This document shows positions 12,184 through 24,700 of a stretch of DNA of 64,000 bases, in pieces. Origin of the DNA: Balaenoptera acutorostrata (Eukaryota; Chordata; Mammalia; Artiodactyla; Balaenopteridae). The position numbers and the translations under genes were made by a program. Location of the stretch: positions 53,884,356-53,948,355 of the forward strand of contig NC_080072.1 in assembly GCF_949987535.1 (NCBI RefSeq), written 5' to 3'. A model generated the notes under the pieces. The model was not told the origin of the DNA, ran no database searches, and saw only the letters and a program-made list of their open reading frames with translations. Each line of letters begins with the position of its first letter. Position 1 is the stretch's first letter.

Positions 12184-12530
12184 TTTTTTTTTTTTTTTTT
12201 TTAAAGGATTTTCTTATTTATTTATTTATTTATTTATTTATTTTTGGCTGTGTTGGGTCTTCGGTTCGTGCGAGGGCTTTCTCCAGTTGCGGCAAGCGGG
12301 GGCCACTCTTCATCGCGGTGCGGGGACCGCTCTTCATCGCGGTGCGCGGGCCTTTCTCCACCGCGGCCCCTCCCGTCGCGGGGCACAGGCTCCAGACGCG
12401 CAGGCTCAGCAATTGTGGCTCACGGGCCCAGCTGCTCCGCGGCATGTGGGATCCTCCCAGACCAGGGCTCGAACCCGTGTCCCCTGCATTAGCAGGCAGA
12501 TTCACAACCACTGCGCCACCAGGGAAGCCC
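12184..12530 (-). mobile_element. young-looking long CHR SINE with 16-bp TSD, next to exon 2
   Basis: Flanked by AACTCTTCATATCTTT at 12168-12183 and 12531-12546 with no mismatch. It keeps many CpG pairs, which suggests recent insertion. It has three open frames over 80 codons, all SINE artefacts. Confidence 0.96.
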
Positions 12531-12665
12531 AACTCTTCATATCTTTACGAGAAAATATCTTGCTATTTTCATTTCAGATTTACGTTTAAGATTTGTTGAT
12601 GAAGATTTTACCTTTTCATGCATAACTGTTTTTTACTTGAAATCTCTCTCTTTTTTTCCCCTCAG

Positions 12666-12759
12666 CCCTGGAAGAAAGCGGGACTTTTCTCCTGTTCCGT
12701 GGAGTCAGTACTTTGAGTCCATGGAAGATGTAGAAGTAGAGAATGAAACTGGCAAGGAT
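12666..12759 (+). CDS. PPME1: PPME1 exon 2
   Basis: 94 nt coding for residues 35-65; the first base completes the Gly34 codon. It encodes [16 protein letters not shown] followed by an acidic stretch ([15 protein letters not shown]). The acceptor is a strong polypyrimidine tract ending CCCCTCAG. The exon ends after GAT (Asp65) and is followed by ATATCCTTT, the minor-spliceosome donor, not GT. The nearest GT, 9 nt further on, has no matching AG acceptor in frame with exon 3. A minus-strand CHR SINE ends only 135 bp upstream of the exon. Confidence 0.97.
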
Positions 12760-15700
12760 ATATCCTTTGTAAAATGGCTTATTCTTTAGTAGGCTTATAA
12801 CGTTGTCTAAGAAGATTTGTGTAGTTTCTAAAATGTTCTTTATTCCTGCTATTTATTTCATTTTCATTCTCTACCTGTTCCTTGTACAACATGGAATATT
12901 TCTTGTAAGACTGTGCCAATATCTTATTTGGCTATAATTGTCTCATGCATGGGGAAGGGATTAAGAATTAAATTCTTAAAACTGATACATCTTTTGAGGG
13001 CCCAGGTTTTGAGGGGAAGGTTTCATGAGTCAAGTGAGTTGAACCGGTTTAGCGTCTAGAAACCAGGGACTGTGTCCTCATTAGGGCAAAGGGAATAGTT
13101 TTTTTTCCCATTGAAAAAGTGGTCATGGGCATTCCCTGGTGGTCCAGTGGTTAGGACTCAGCACTTTCACTGCGGAGGGCCTGGGTTCAGTCCCTGGTCA
13201 GGGAACTAAGATCCCACAAGCCGTGTGGTACGGTCAAAATAAAAAAAAATAATTAAAAAAAAAAGTGGGAAAAAAAACGTGGTCATATTGGCTCCATGCC
13301 TCAAAAACAGGTTTGGTGTCTCAGAAACTTCTGCTTGAGTGCCTCTTAGATTTGGAAGTCTGCAGCTGTGCTTATAGCTTGGTGCTGACTGAGTTTTCTG
13401 ATCCAGTCATTATGACTAAGTAATCAAAAACTTCAATGAGCAAAAGCTTAGATATGTTATCTTTAACTATTCATACACTTTTCGAGTTTACAAGAGTGGC
13501 TCAGAGGGTCCAGTCCTACTTCTTCTGCATGGAGGAGGCCATTCTGCCCTTTCTTGGGCTGTGTTCACGGTAAGTAAGCAGTTGATAGTGGAAGTTAATG
13601 TTAGTTAGCACAATCATTATTTACTTGGGGATGAATTTGACTAGCCTAACTTTCTTCTGTGCTCACTCACTTAGCTTCATATAAGATGGTTAGGGATGTA
13701 AGTCGATTTCAAACATTTATCATCGTAGGCCAAAATCATGTGTTCTTTAAACTAGAAGATTTTAACTGGAGTGAGCTTTAGCACAAGAATTCTTGAGTTT
13801 ATAAAATGTTCTATATATATTGCACTGGGATGAAGGGGATGGAATTCTCCAAAGTGGGGGACTGTGTCTCAGTGATTTAAGTAATGGATAAGCAGACAGT
13901 CTATTTGGGTGCTTTCGATAATGTCTGTCCTTTGTCTCCCTAATAGAGCCTGCTGTAGTACTTAACACATCAAAATGTCCCATATATATTTGGAAAGTGT
14001 TCCTTCTTTTTTAAATAATGTTTATATTTTAATGGTACTAGTGAGCTACTAGGAAGTAATATTTGGTTGATGATACCCTGGTCTAGAGTACAGAATATGT
14101 GTCTATTTGAATACTGCCAGTTGTAGATCTTCCCAATATTCTTGACTCTGGGGTAAGGTAGCCCATATATAAGGGGAGATACTGTTGAGGAAGATACTGG
14201 CAACATTCCTGTCTAAAATGAAATTGTCATCTCTTCTTGTATGTATCAAGCAGATATACATATGTCTTCTACTTACCACTAGTGAGTCTGAAGGACAGAA
14301 AGTGGGAGCAAGTGGGAATGCAGCACTATATACCTGGAGCCAGATAGCTGTGGAGTTGAGGAGGGCTCTGAATATATCATTTCGTTCTTGGAAGCAGGGT
14401 TATTGGAATTAAGTATAAAGGTGCCTTCTCATGTCTTCTATTAGACCATGAATTCCTTGAGAACAGGGATAATGTCTTACTTCTTTTGTTTCCCAAATTC
14501 CTGAAACAGTTCTTGACACATAGGCACTTACTTAACCATTATTAAATTATTGAATGATTTGGCCCTTGTCTTGTTTGCTACTTCCTTTCTCTTACTGTGG
14601 AATGTAGCTGTATGATTTGCCCGTAAGTGCTAGACTCTTTCATGTCTGTAGACCTGTGTTATCTGGTAGAAATATAATGTGAGCCACACATGTAATTTTA
14701 AATTTCCTAGTAGGGACATTAAATAGGTAAAAAGAAACATGTGAAATGATTTTTAATATATATTTTATTTTACCCATTGTACCCCAAATATTATAATTTC
14801 AACAGATAATCAATATAAAAATTACTGTTGAGATATTTCACATTATTTTTTATACTGTCTTTGAAATCCAGTGTGTATTTTATACTTATAACACATATCA
14901 GTTTGGACTAGCCACATTTCAAGTCCTTAGTAGCATGGCTTTAGTCATTTACATCCCTCAACTAGATTGTGAGTTTTTTTGGAGGCAAAGACCAGGGTTT
15001 ATTTATTCTGGGAACATATTGTATACTCAAGGAATATTTTTTGGGTGAACAAGTAACAGCAACATGTGCCTGTTCCTAATGTAGCAACTACAGTATCAAT
15101 AGTAAACATTTAAAAAGTAGTGAAAATCAGCCTTCAGTCCTTTTCAGTTTTGGTACCTCTGAAGGACCTGGGACCAAGTATGAACTGATTGAAGCCAAGA
15201 ATTGAATCTGTAGTATCTGCTGATTTCTGTTTCTTTTCCCAGTTAATTCAATTCATGTTAGCAAATATTTATGAATGTATTCTGTATTTCAGGTTTTGTG
15301 CTGGGTTACTAAGGACAGAGAAATGAGAGTTCACTCTTTAATAAGATCAGCCAATCAGCAAATACTTAAACCGCTACTTTGTGCCAGGCATTATGCTAGG
15401 TGCTATAGATACATTGGAGAATTAAATGTATCCTCTTGTTTTTATATGATGTTTTAAGTCTAATGGGGAAAATAGGAAAAATGGAGATAACACATATATA
15501 TAGATAATACAGCAAAAATTTTAAGAAGCTTTTATCTCAGACAGACTGGGATTTGAATCTCAACACAACTTAATCTATCATGCTTTAGTTTCTTAATTTG
15601 TAAAATGGATATAATACTACCTAGTTAATAGAGTGGTTATGAGAATGAACAAAAGATGTGAGGTTCTTGATGAAGTGCTTGACTCAAGCACTCAGTTGTC

Positions 15701-18700
15701 AAGACTGCCCTGGTGGTCCTGTGGTTAAGAATCCGCCTTCCAATGCAGGGGATGCAGGTTAGATCCCTGGTCAGGGAACTAACATCCCACATGCCACAGG
15801 GCAACTAAGCCCACACACTCTGGAGCCAGCGCGCCACAACTAAGACCCGACGCGGCCAAATAAATAAATATTTTTTTAAAAAAGCACTCAGTTGTTAGAT
15901 GAGTTTATAGCATCTGTACAAGATACAAAAGTAACAGAGGAGGGAATTATTAACTCTGATGATGGTTGAGGGGGGAGATTAAAGAAAGTTTCATAAGAGA
16001 AGGGACATCTGGGCTTTAAAGACTGAATAGAAGTTAGATTAGTAGAGAGGCATTTCCAGGAGAGATGAGTACAAAGGCAGTGAAGAGTATAACAGTGAAG
16101 TATGTTTTGGAAGTTATAAGTAGCTCGAGTATAAAGTATAAGGGTAAGGAGCAGGGAAAGATGTGACTAGAGAGATCACAGGAACAAAATTATGGGAGGG
16201 CCTTGTATGCCTGGCTAGGGAATTGCACCCCTATCCTTTAGTTCAGGGTAATAGTAGAGGGAGCTATTTTTTTACACAAAACTTCTCCTGTCCATAAACG
16301 TATTTTAGGCATGTCAGAATTAGAGAAGGGGTATGGAAAGTCTGATTTGCTTGAAACAATTGCAGACACACCCAGATTGTAAAGTTCTGGGAAACTGAGC
16401 ATTATGATACACATCTACCTACTTGTGTAATTGAGTGTCACTGTTTTAGGCAATGGGAAGTCATTGAAGAGCTTTAGAATAATCAGGATGCTAGTATAGA
16501 TGATGGGTTGGGCAGGAGACACAAATGGAGACAGCAAGACTAGTTAAAAGGCTGTCTCTTTTATTACTTAATTCTAAATATTTGATATCTTATGGAATGT
16601 TAGTTTCTTCTCCAAAGGAGAAAGTTTAATTAAAATTTTTTACCACGTAAAAATACTACTTAGAGTAGTACCGTTTTAAGTTACCCAATTCATTTGTGAA
16701 GGTAGCATCAGTCTAATACCAAAACCAGGCAATGACTGCAAGAAAACTGTGAGCCAATTTCGGTTATAAAATAGATGCAGAATCCTAAATAAAATAACAG
16801 CAGATCGACTCCAGTAGTGTAGTAAAATAGTAATACATTGACCAACTACGTTTTATCCCAGGAATGTGAGAATGGTCCAGCATTAGAAAATCTATCAGTG
16901 TAATTAATCTCTCGCCTCATTTGATACGAAAAAAGGACTTGATCAAGTACAACACCGAGTATGTTGAAAACTCTTGGCAATTAGGAATAGATGAAAAACT
17001 TTCTTAACTTTATTAAGTTTATATACCAGAAAATTACATAACTATACCTAGTGGTAAAACAGACACTTTTAAAGTCAGAGACAAGATAGGGGTGCTATTT
17101 TCAACAGTATACTGCAGCTTCTAGCCAAACAATAAAACAAGAAGGAAAAATGAGTTTTAAAGTTTTGAAAAGAGTGAGGACTGTCATTACTTGTAAATAC
17201 TGTCTCTCTAGAAAACCAAAGAAAATCAACTGGCAAACTACTAGCGAAGCCATAGTTTACAAAGTAAATATAAAAAAATCTACTTCTCCTAAATATTAGC
17301 ACTTACTAGATTTGGAAATATAAGAGGAAAAATTATTCTATCCATAAAAGTGACAAAACTATAAAATAACTGGGAATAAGTCTTTTTTTTTAACTTATAA
17401 GACATTTATGGAGGAAATAATACAGAAGAATATAAAGGAAAACCTGAATAGAGAAATAAATCATGTTCCTGTATGAATCTGACTAACTCCCCTAAATCTC
17501 AATGGGATTTTTCATGAGACTCTAAAATTCACACAGAATAAATGCCCAGTGATTGCTGAGATAATTTTGAAAAAGAGCAAGAGGGAAGGGACTTGTCCTC
17601 TCATATATCAGAACATATTCTAAAACTCTATCAATAGTATGGTTATTGGCAGAAAGAATCAAGAAATAGGCCCATGTTAAAAAATAAGTTAATATAAAAA
17701 AACCCAAATGGATTAAACTACTGAATTTAAAAAACAAACTGTAAGAACATTCATATATGACCTTGGAGCATCCAGAAGAAGAAAAAGCCATAAAAGAAAG
17801 GCTGATAAATTCAACTTTACCAAAATGAAAAACTCCTAGACAAGATATCTTAAAATTAAAACACAAGCTATGTGCTAGGTAAAAAGTATTTGAAATATGT
17901 GCAATATAAATAACAGACAAAGGGTTAACAGTTTCATTATATTAAAAAAAACTCCCGGGACTTCCCTGGTGGTCCAGTGGTTAAGAATCCGCCTTCCAAT
18001 GCAGGGGACATGGGTTTGATCCCTGGTCGGGGAACTAAGATCCCACACGCTGTGGGGCAACTAAGCCTGTGCGCTCTAGAGCTCGCATGCCACAACTAGA
18101 GAGCCCGCGAGCCCACGTGCTCTGGAGCCCACACGCTGCAACTACTGTGCCCGCATGCTCTGGAGCCCGTGTGCCACAACTAGAGCGCCCGCACGCTGCA
18201 ACTCCTGAGCCCGCGCTCTCTAGAGCCTGCGCGCCACAACTAGAGAGAAGCCCGTGCGTCGCAATGAAGAGCCTGCGCACCACAAGGAAGACCCCACACA
18301 GCCAAATAAATAAACATTAAAAAAAAAAAAACGCTCCGAAAAAGCAGTAAGAAAAAGATAATCCAGTAGAAAAATGAGCAAGAGATATGAAGTGGCAGTT
18401 CACAGAAGAGGAAATATAAATAACTGATAAACTTATAAAAATGGGTCTACCTTACTATTTTTTTTAACGTTTTTATGGGAGTATAATTGCTTTACTATGG
18501 TGTGTTAGTTTCTGCTGTATAACAAAGTGAATCAGTTATATATATACATATATCCCCGTATCTCTACCTTACTATTAATGAGTAAAATATAAACTAAAAT
18601 AAAAGAATACCACTTTTCACTTATCAGATTAGCCAACATTATAAAGTTTGAGGATTTTATGTGTTTGTAAGGCTACCTATTTCTCCACACCTTCAGCAAT

Positions 18701-21700
18701 ACCTCTCAGAACCTGTTTTGTCAGCAACAAAATTTGGGCTAATATTTTCCCAGCCTACTTCTCAGGGAGATAATTTAGTGAGATAATAAAGTGATACAGA
18801 ATACCCAGATCTAACTTCCAGTCTTGACTCTTATTCTCTAGTCTAGAGCTAGGCTAAACTTTGTAAATTAGAATCACTTGGGGAACTCTAAAATGCGTTG
18901 ATATCCTGGACCCCTACCCAGATCACTTAAATCAGAATTTCTGGTGGGTTAGTACCTGGGGAGCAGTATTTCCTGAAGCTCCTTATGTGATTCTGTTATG
19001 CAGCCAGGGTTGTGAACCACATGGAATCAGGCTGTTTGGATTTTAATTTTGGCCTCACCACTTACTAGCTGTTTGACCCTGGGCAAGTTACCAAACCTCT
19101 CTGTAAAATGTTCTCACTTGTAACATGATGAAAATTGTATCTAAATAAAAGAGTTGTGAGGAGAAAGTTAGATAATTCATTTGAAGTGATTAGATTGGTG
19201 CCTGATACATAGTAAGATTTAATAAAAATTACGTGCTACTGTTATTGCTAACACCGCAACTTCTATTGAGAAAATGGTTGGATAAGTCTAGTTCTTAAAT
19301 AGCTGCTTTTTACTCAACCATTCCAGAAGTGGCAAAGTTGTACTATTTGAAGCGAGATCTAGAGTGGCTACCCACCATAGACATGCTCTCACAATTTTCT
19401 ATAAAATTTATTACTTTCTGAATTTACTTTGCTCATTTATTGATTTCTAGTCTTCCTCCACCAAACTAGAATGTAAACGTCATGGGAGCAGGAACACTGA
19501 CTGTCTCTTTCATACTGTAACCCCATTACTCAGTTGGTGCCAGACTTTTAGCAGATGTACTTTAGATTTGTTAAATAAGTGAGTGAAAAATCTGTTTTTA
19601 GTATTATTGTCAGTGTTTTCTGACAGGCACATAAGATTGTGAATTCTTGCTTTCAAGTTAAAATTGGAATTGACATTTACTGCCTTCAATTGAATATTTT
19701 GTTGCTGTTTTCTGGACCTAGTTTCACCTTTTTTTTTTAAATGTAGAGCAATCACGCAAATTTGACACTATCTTTGCCACTTAATTTTATTTCCAAAATA
19801 CAGATTTGTTTTCGGCATTAAAAGCTTTAGTACCACCATAATGCATTAAATAACTCCCGTAAATTAGCTGTCAGGAGCAAATAGCAAAGTATATTAGAAT
19901 TTTAGTCCTTTGTTCTCTTTAAAGATATTCATTAGTTAGAGTAATGGAAGTAGAAACAGACTTGATTTTCTAGGTGATTTTTAAAATATGATTAAATACA
20001 CTGACAATGAATTATCTGGAAAAGAAATAAAGAAAACAATCCCATTTACAATAGCATCAAAAAATAAAATGCTTAGGAATAAATTTAACCAAGGAGGGGA
20101 AAGATCTGTACATTGAAAATTATAAGACATTGATGAAAGAAATTGAAGAAGACACAAACAAATAGAAAGATAGCCCATGTTCATGGATCATGAGAATATT
20201 GTTAAAATGTCTGTACTACCCAAAACCATCTACAGATTCAATGCGATCCCTTTCAAAATTCTAATGACATTTTTCACAGAAATAGAAAAAACAATCCTAA
20301 CATTTCTGTGGAACAACAAAAGACCCCAGGTAGCCAAAGCAATCCTGAGAAAGAACAAAGCTAGAGACAACACAATTCCTGATTTCAAACTTTATTACAA
20401 AGTTATAGTAGTCAAAATAATATTGTACTGGCATGAAAATAGAAACATAGGCCAATGGAACAGAATTGAAACTTCAGGGATAAACCCACACATATACAAT
20501 CAACTAACAATTGACAAGGGATCCAAGACGACTCAATGAGGAAAAGATAATCTCTAAGATAAATGGTGTTGGGAAAACTGAATAACTCCATGCAGAAGAA
20601 TGAAATTAGACCCCTATCTTACATCACTCACAAAAATTACCTTGAAATGGATTAAAGACTTAAATGTAAGACCTGAACCTATAAAACTACTGGAAGAAAA
20701 CAAGGAGAAAGCCCTGTGGCAGTGATTTTTAGATATGGCACCAAAAGTGCAAGCAACAAAAGCAGTAATAAACAAGTTGGGACTACATCAAACTAAAAAG
20801 CTTCTGCACAGAAAGAAAAAAGAAAGAAAAAAGAAAAAGTCAGCAAAATAAAAATGCAGCCTACAGGGCTTCCCTGGTGGCGCAGTGGTTGAGAATCTGC
20901 CTGCCAATGCAGGGGACACGGGTTCGGGCCCTGGTCTGGGAGGATCCCACATGCCGCGGAGCGACTGGGCCTGTGGGCCACAATTGCTGAGCCTGCGCGT
21001 CTGGAGCTTGTGCTCCGCAACAAGAGAGGCCGCGATAGTGAGAGGCCCGCGCACCGCGATGAAGAGTGGCCCCCACTTGCCGCAATTAGAGGAAGCCCTC
21101 GCACAGAAATGAAGACCCAACACAGCCACAAATAAATAAATAAAACTAAATTAAATTAAAAAAAAAAAAAAGTTTAAAAAAAAAAATGCAGCCTACAGAA
21201 TGGGAGAAAATATTTGCAAACCATTTATCTGATAAGGGATTAATATCCAAAATATATAAGGCACTCATACAATTCAATAGCAAAAAAAAACCAATCCAAT
21301 TTAAAAGTGGACACAAGACTTGAATAGACGTTTTTCCAAAGAAGACATACAAATGGCCACCAGGTGCATGAAAAGATGGTCACTATCACTAATCATCAGG
21401 AAAATGCAAATCAAAACCACAATGAGATATCACCTCACACCTATTAAAATGGCTATTAAAAAGGCAAGAAAGAAGTGTTGATGAGCCTGTAGAGAAAAAG
21501 GAACCCTTCTGCACTGTTGATGGGAATGTAAATTGGTATAGCCAAACTATGGAAAACAGTATGGAGTTTCTTCAAAAAATTAAAAATAGAACTCCCATAA
21601 GATCCAGCAATTCCACTTCTGTATATCCGAAGGAAATGAAAAAAATGATCTTGAAGAGATACCTGCACCTCCATGTTCACAGCAGTGTCATTTGCAATAA

Positions 21701-24700
21701 CCACAACATGGAAACAACCTAAGCATCAATCAGTGGATGAATGGATAAAGAAAATGTCACACACACACATACACACACACACTGGAATATTCAGCCATGA
21801 AAAAGGGAATCCTGCCTTTTGCAATAACATGGACCTTGAGGGCATTATGCTAGGTGAAATAAGATAGAGAAAGACAAATAATGTTATTGTGGAATTTAAA
21901 ATGTATATGTGGAATCTAAAAACGCTGAATTCATGAAATAGAGATTAGAATGGTGGTTGTCAAGGGCTGGGAGGTGGGGGAAATGGGGAGATGTCGGTGA
22001 AAGGGTACAAACTCCCAGCTATAAGATGAATTAGTTCTGGGGATCTAATGCACAGGATGGTGACTGTAATTAATTATACAGTATTAATACTTGAAAGTTG
22101 TTAAGAGAGTAGATCTTAAATGTTGTGTCCACACACACACACACACACACACAAATGGTAATTATGTGAGGGGATGGAGATTATTGTGGTAACCATTTTG
22201 CATATACACATATATCAAATTATCCCATTGAACACCTTAAACTTACATATGTTATAAATCAATAATATTTTGACAGAGCTGGGGAAAATGATCATAGGAA
22301 ATATCCAAAGAGATGACATACGGATGGCAAATCAGAGGAGTTTTTTCTCCTCTCATTAATTTTCTAAATGTTCAACATTTTTATAATGTGAATATATTCA
22401 AAATATGTTTAATCAGTTAAAAATAAAATGAGGGGAAAATGTGATTTAAGAGCTCTGATTTGTTTCATGGTATACATTGACTGTTAGGTTAGTAACTTAC
22501 CTTGATTCTGGTCTTATTTTTGCTACTAGTTGCATGACCCTGAGCAAATAATTTCCTTTCTCTTGACTTCAGTTTCCTCATTCATAAAATGTAAGAGTTA
22601 GCCTAGTTTTCCTATCTTATTCTTAAAAGTTAAAAAAGTGTTGATGACATTTACTAACACTAATTGTGATATATTATTGTCAAAGAAGCTAGTTCATTTG
22701 AGGAAGAAGATCCTCAATTATTTCAGGTTTGTTTAAACCTCTGAAATTATACTTCCTCATGATATTATGATTTCTTTTTCAATATATTTTTGTTTAACTG
22801 GTACAAACTTATGTGTACTCCTTCTCTGGCTTAAGTGAATCTTTGGTAGATTTCATGGCTTGTGCTGCTTTCAAGGTTATTTCATGATCTGAGTGTCACA
22901 TTTGTGTGATATCCTGAGCCTAGATATAAACTGACTCATGGTCCTTATCTAGAGAATTTCCCTTCCAGATTAGGGAAAAGATAACCAGTGAGTATGGATG
23001 AAAATCATAAGTAATAGCAGAGCTCAGAGGGTCATTGTATAAAGGTGCTTATTCTGTTTTATGAAAAGCTAGGAAGAGTTAAGTTTTAAAGAGGGATTTA
23101 GGTGGAGAAAGCTATATTTTGAAGTTGGGATATAACCATAATATGCACACAAAAAGCAGAGAATCATTATTTTTAAAATTTTGCTTTAAAGTGGAAAGTC
23201 TCTTGATTCTCTTGAGATCCTTGAATTCTGATGGCAGTTCATCCGACAGAGTTATTGGTAATGGGGAAAGGTTTGCTAACCCAGATGTATCTGAATACTT
23301 TTCCTTTTCCTCTTCCTCCTAGGCAGCAATCATTAGTAGGGTTCAATGTAGGATTGTGGCTTTGGATCTTCGAGGTCATGGTGAGTGAAGTTCTTAATTA
23401 GTCACTGATTCAATGATATATTTGCCAAGCCCTTTGAATAGTGTTAAATATTACAGATTTCATTGTGTCCTGGGCTGTTCCATTTGTGCATTTGGAGGGA
23501 AGTCCTAGCTTTCAGTTTTCATAAATATTTTTATACACACACATATATATATATTGTTGTTTAGCTAAGAAAATGTCCACTAACGTAACCAAATTCTGAT
23601 GCTGGTGATGTATGAGGAATGTGGAAAAATCTTTGCTACTGTAATTATCCTTCTTCAGATGGCCAACTATAAAGATATGTCTGTAACAGAAAATCCTTGC
23701 TATGCCCATCATATACCATTATAAAATTCCAATTTCATTATCCCAAGGTGAGATTTTTTGAAAGCAAGTACTCTTGCTTTTATGATTTATCTTCATGGGA
23801 ATTTTATTTTTAAAATATTTTCTTTTTAGGTGAAACGAAAGTCAAGAATTCTGAAGACCTGTCTGCAGAAACCATGGCAAAGTAAGTAATCTAATACTGT
23901 TTATACAATCACCTGGCTTCCATTACTGTTATAAATAATAGTATATCTTTATCGCTCTCCTGGTGAGATTGTTGAACAACAAATAACACAGAGAAAATTT
24001 TACTTCTTTTCTCTTTCCTCTGTATCTGGTGTTTCTTTACTATTTAATATTGAAAGAAACCTCCATCTTCCTTGGTATATTCAATGTGATGGTCATCACT
24101 TAAAGCACTTGAAAATTCTTCAAGGCACAGTTTAGTTTGTGTTGGCTTTTGAAGAGTTTTCTTCTGTTGACAGAGTTGAATAAAATCTGAATATCTATTG
24201 GGGACCCATGCTTGAAAAGTAGTTGTATACAAAAGGCTCTGTAAGATGTTCTTAAGATATCCTGCCCACATTCTTTGTCAAGCATTATAGTAAGACAAAA
24301 ACAGGGTATTAAAGAATAACTGATTATACCCTGGGCCTCAAAGTAAAAGATGAGTATAGCACATGCAGTGGCTCTCACACCTGGCCACTCATCAGAATCA
24401 TCTGAGAAGTGATTAAAGTACAGATGATTTGGCCCTACCCCAGACCTATTGAATTAGTGCCTCTACCAGTGGGTCTGGGCATTTAGATTTTGATAAATTT
24501 CTATAAAGGAATCTGATGCAGCCAGTCCCATGACTGGTGTTTGGAGACCACTATTCTATATTGTAAACAGGATTTTTCCAACTACCCTGCTTTTAATACG
24601 TACTCTCTCATGTGCTTAATGCATGCTCTCTCAAGTGTATTTTTGGCACCAAAAATATCTTGTCCCTTTTTACTTTAGCAGCTTTAATCCATGAGTAAAC

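Larger units (their letters stand above)
1..12665 (+). other. PPME1 intron 1 (3' part)
   Basis: The first PPME1 codons (residues 1-34) and any CpG-rich promoter are not found anywhere in this stretch, so it is read as the 3' part of a first intron longer than 12.6 kb. It is a mosaic of SINE, L1, L2, MIR and MER5-like repeats listed separately. It ends in a pyrimidine tract and CCCCTCAG directly before exon 2. Confidence 0.85.
12760..13476 (+). other. U12-type AT-AC intron (PPME1 intron 2)
   Basis: The 717-nt intron begins ATATCCTTTG (12760-12769), matching the U12 donor consensus ATATCCTTT. It ends TATTCATAC (13468-13476), and a branch-like ATCTTTAAC lies at 13459-13467. The branch A at 13466 is 10 nt from the AC end, the usual distance for this class, and there is no polypyrimidine tract. 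Exon frame across it is exact (AAG GAT / ACT TTT CGA). It should be removed by the minor (U11/U12, U4atac/U6atac) spliceosome. A CHR SINE (13127-13263) sits inside without touching the splice signals. Confidence 0.95.
16690..18690 (+). mobile_element. old L1 (ORF2 and 3' part), split by two later insertions
   Basis: ORF2-like text (AATACCAAAACCAGGCAATGA; TTTATCCCAGGAATGTGAGA) runs to AGAATACCACTTTTCACTTA. It is interrupted by a SINE at 17957-18331 and an L1 end at 18460-18562. Many stops make it non-coding. Confidence 0.8.
19985..22275 (+). mobile_element. L1 ORF2 and 3'UTR, split by a SINE
   Basis: Begins in ORF2 (CCCATTTACAATAGCATCAA), continues through its C-terminal part (a 120-codon frame at 20177-20539) and the 3'UTR, and ends near ATGTTATAAATCAATAATAT. 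It is broken by stops and by the SINE at 20867. Too decayed to be active. Confidence 0.88.

Noticed and set aside
12159..12599. Open frames up to 146 codons on both strands
   Set aside because: They lie in a CpG-rich CHR SINE. Overlapping frames on both strands are a property of that repeat, and the same peptides recur in other copies (20788-21131, 39890-40105).
12769..12775. Alternative GT donor (GTAAAAT) after exon 2
   Set aside because: It would add nine bases, and no AG acceptor exists at the exon 3 border. The AT-AC reading gives the conserved protein exactly.
18035..18320. Ala/Arg/Cys-rich 82-83 codon frames
   Set aside because: Translations of the expanded SINE at 17957-18331.
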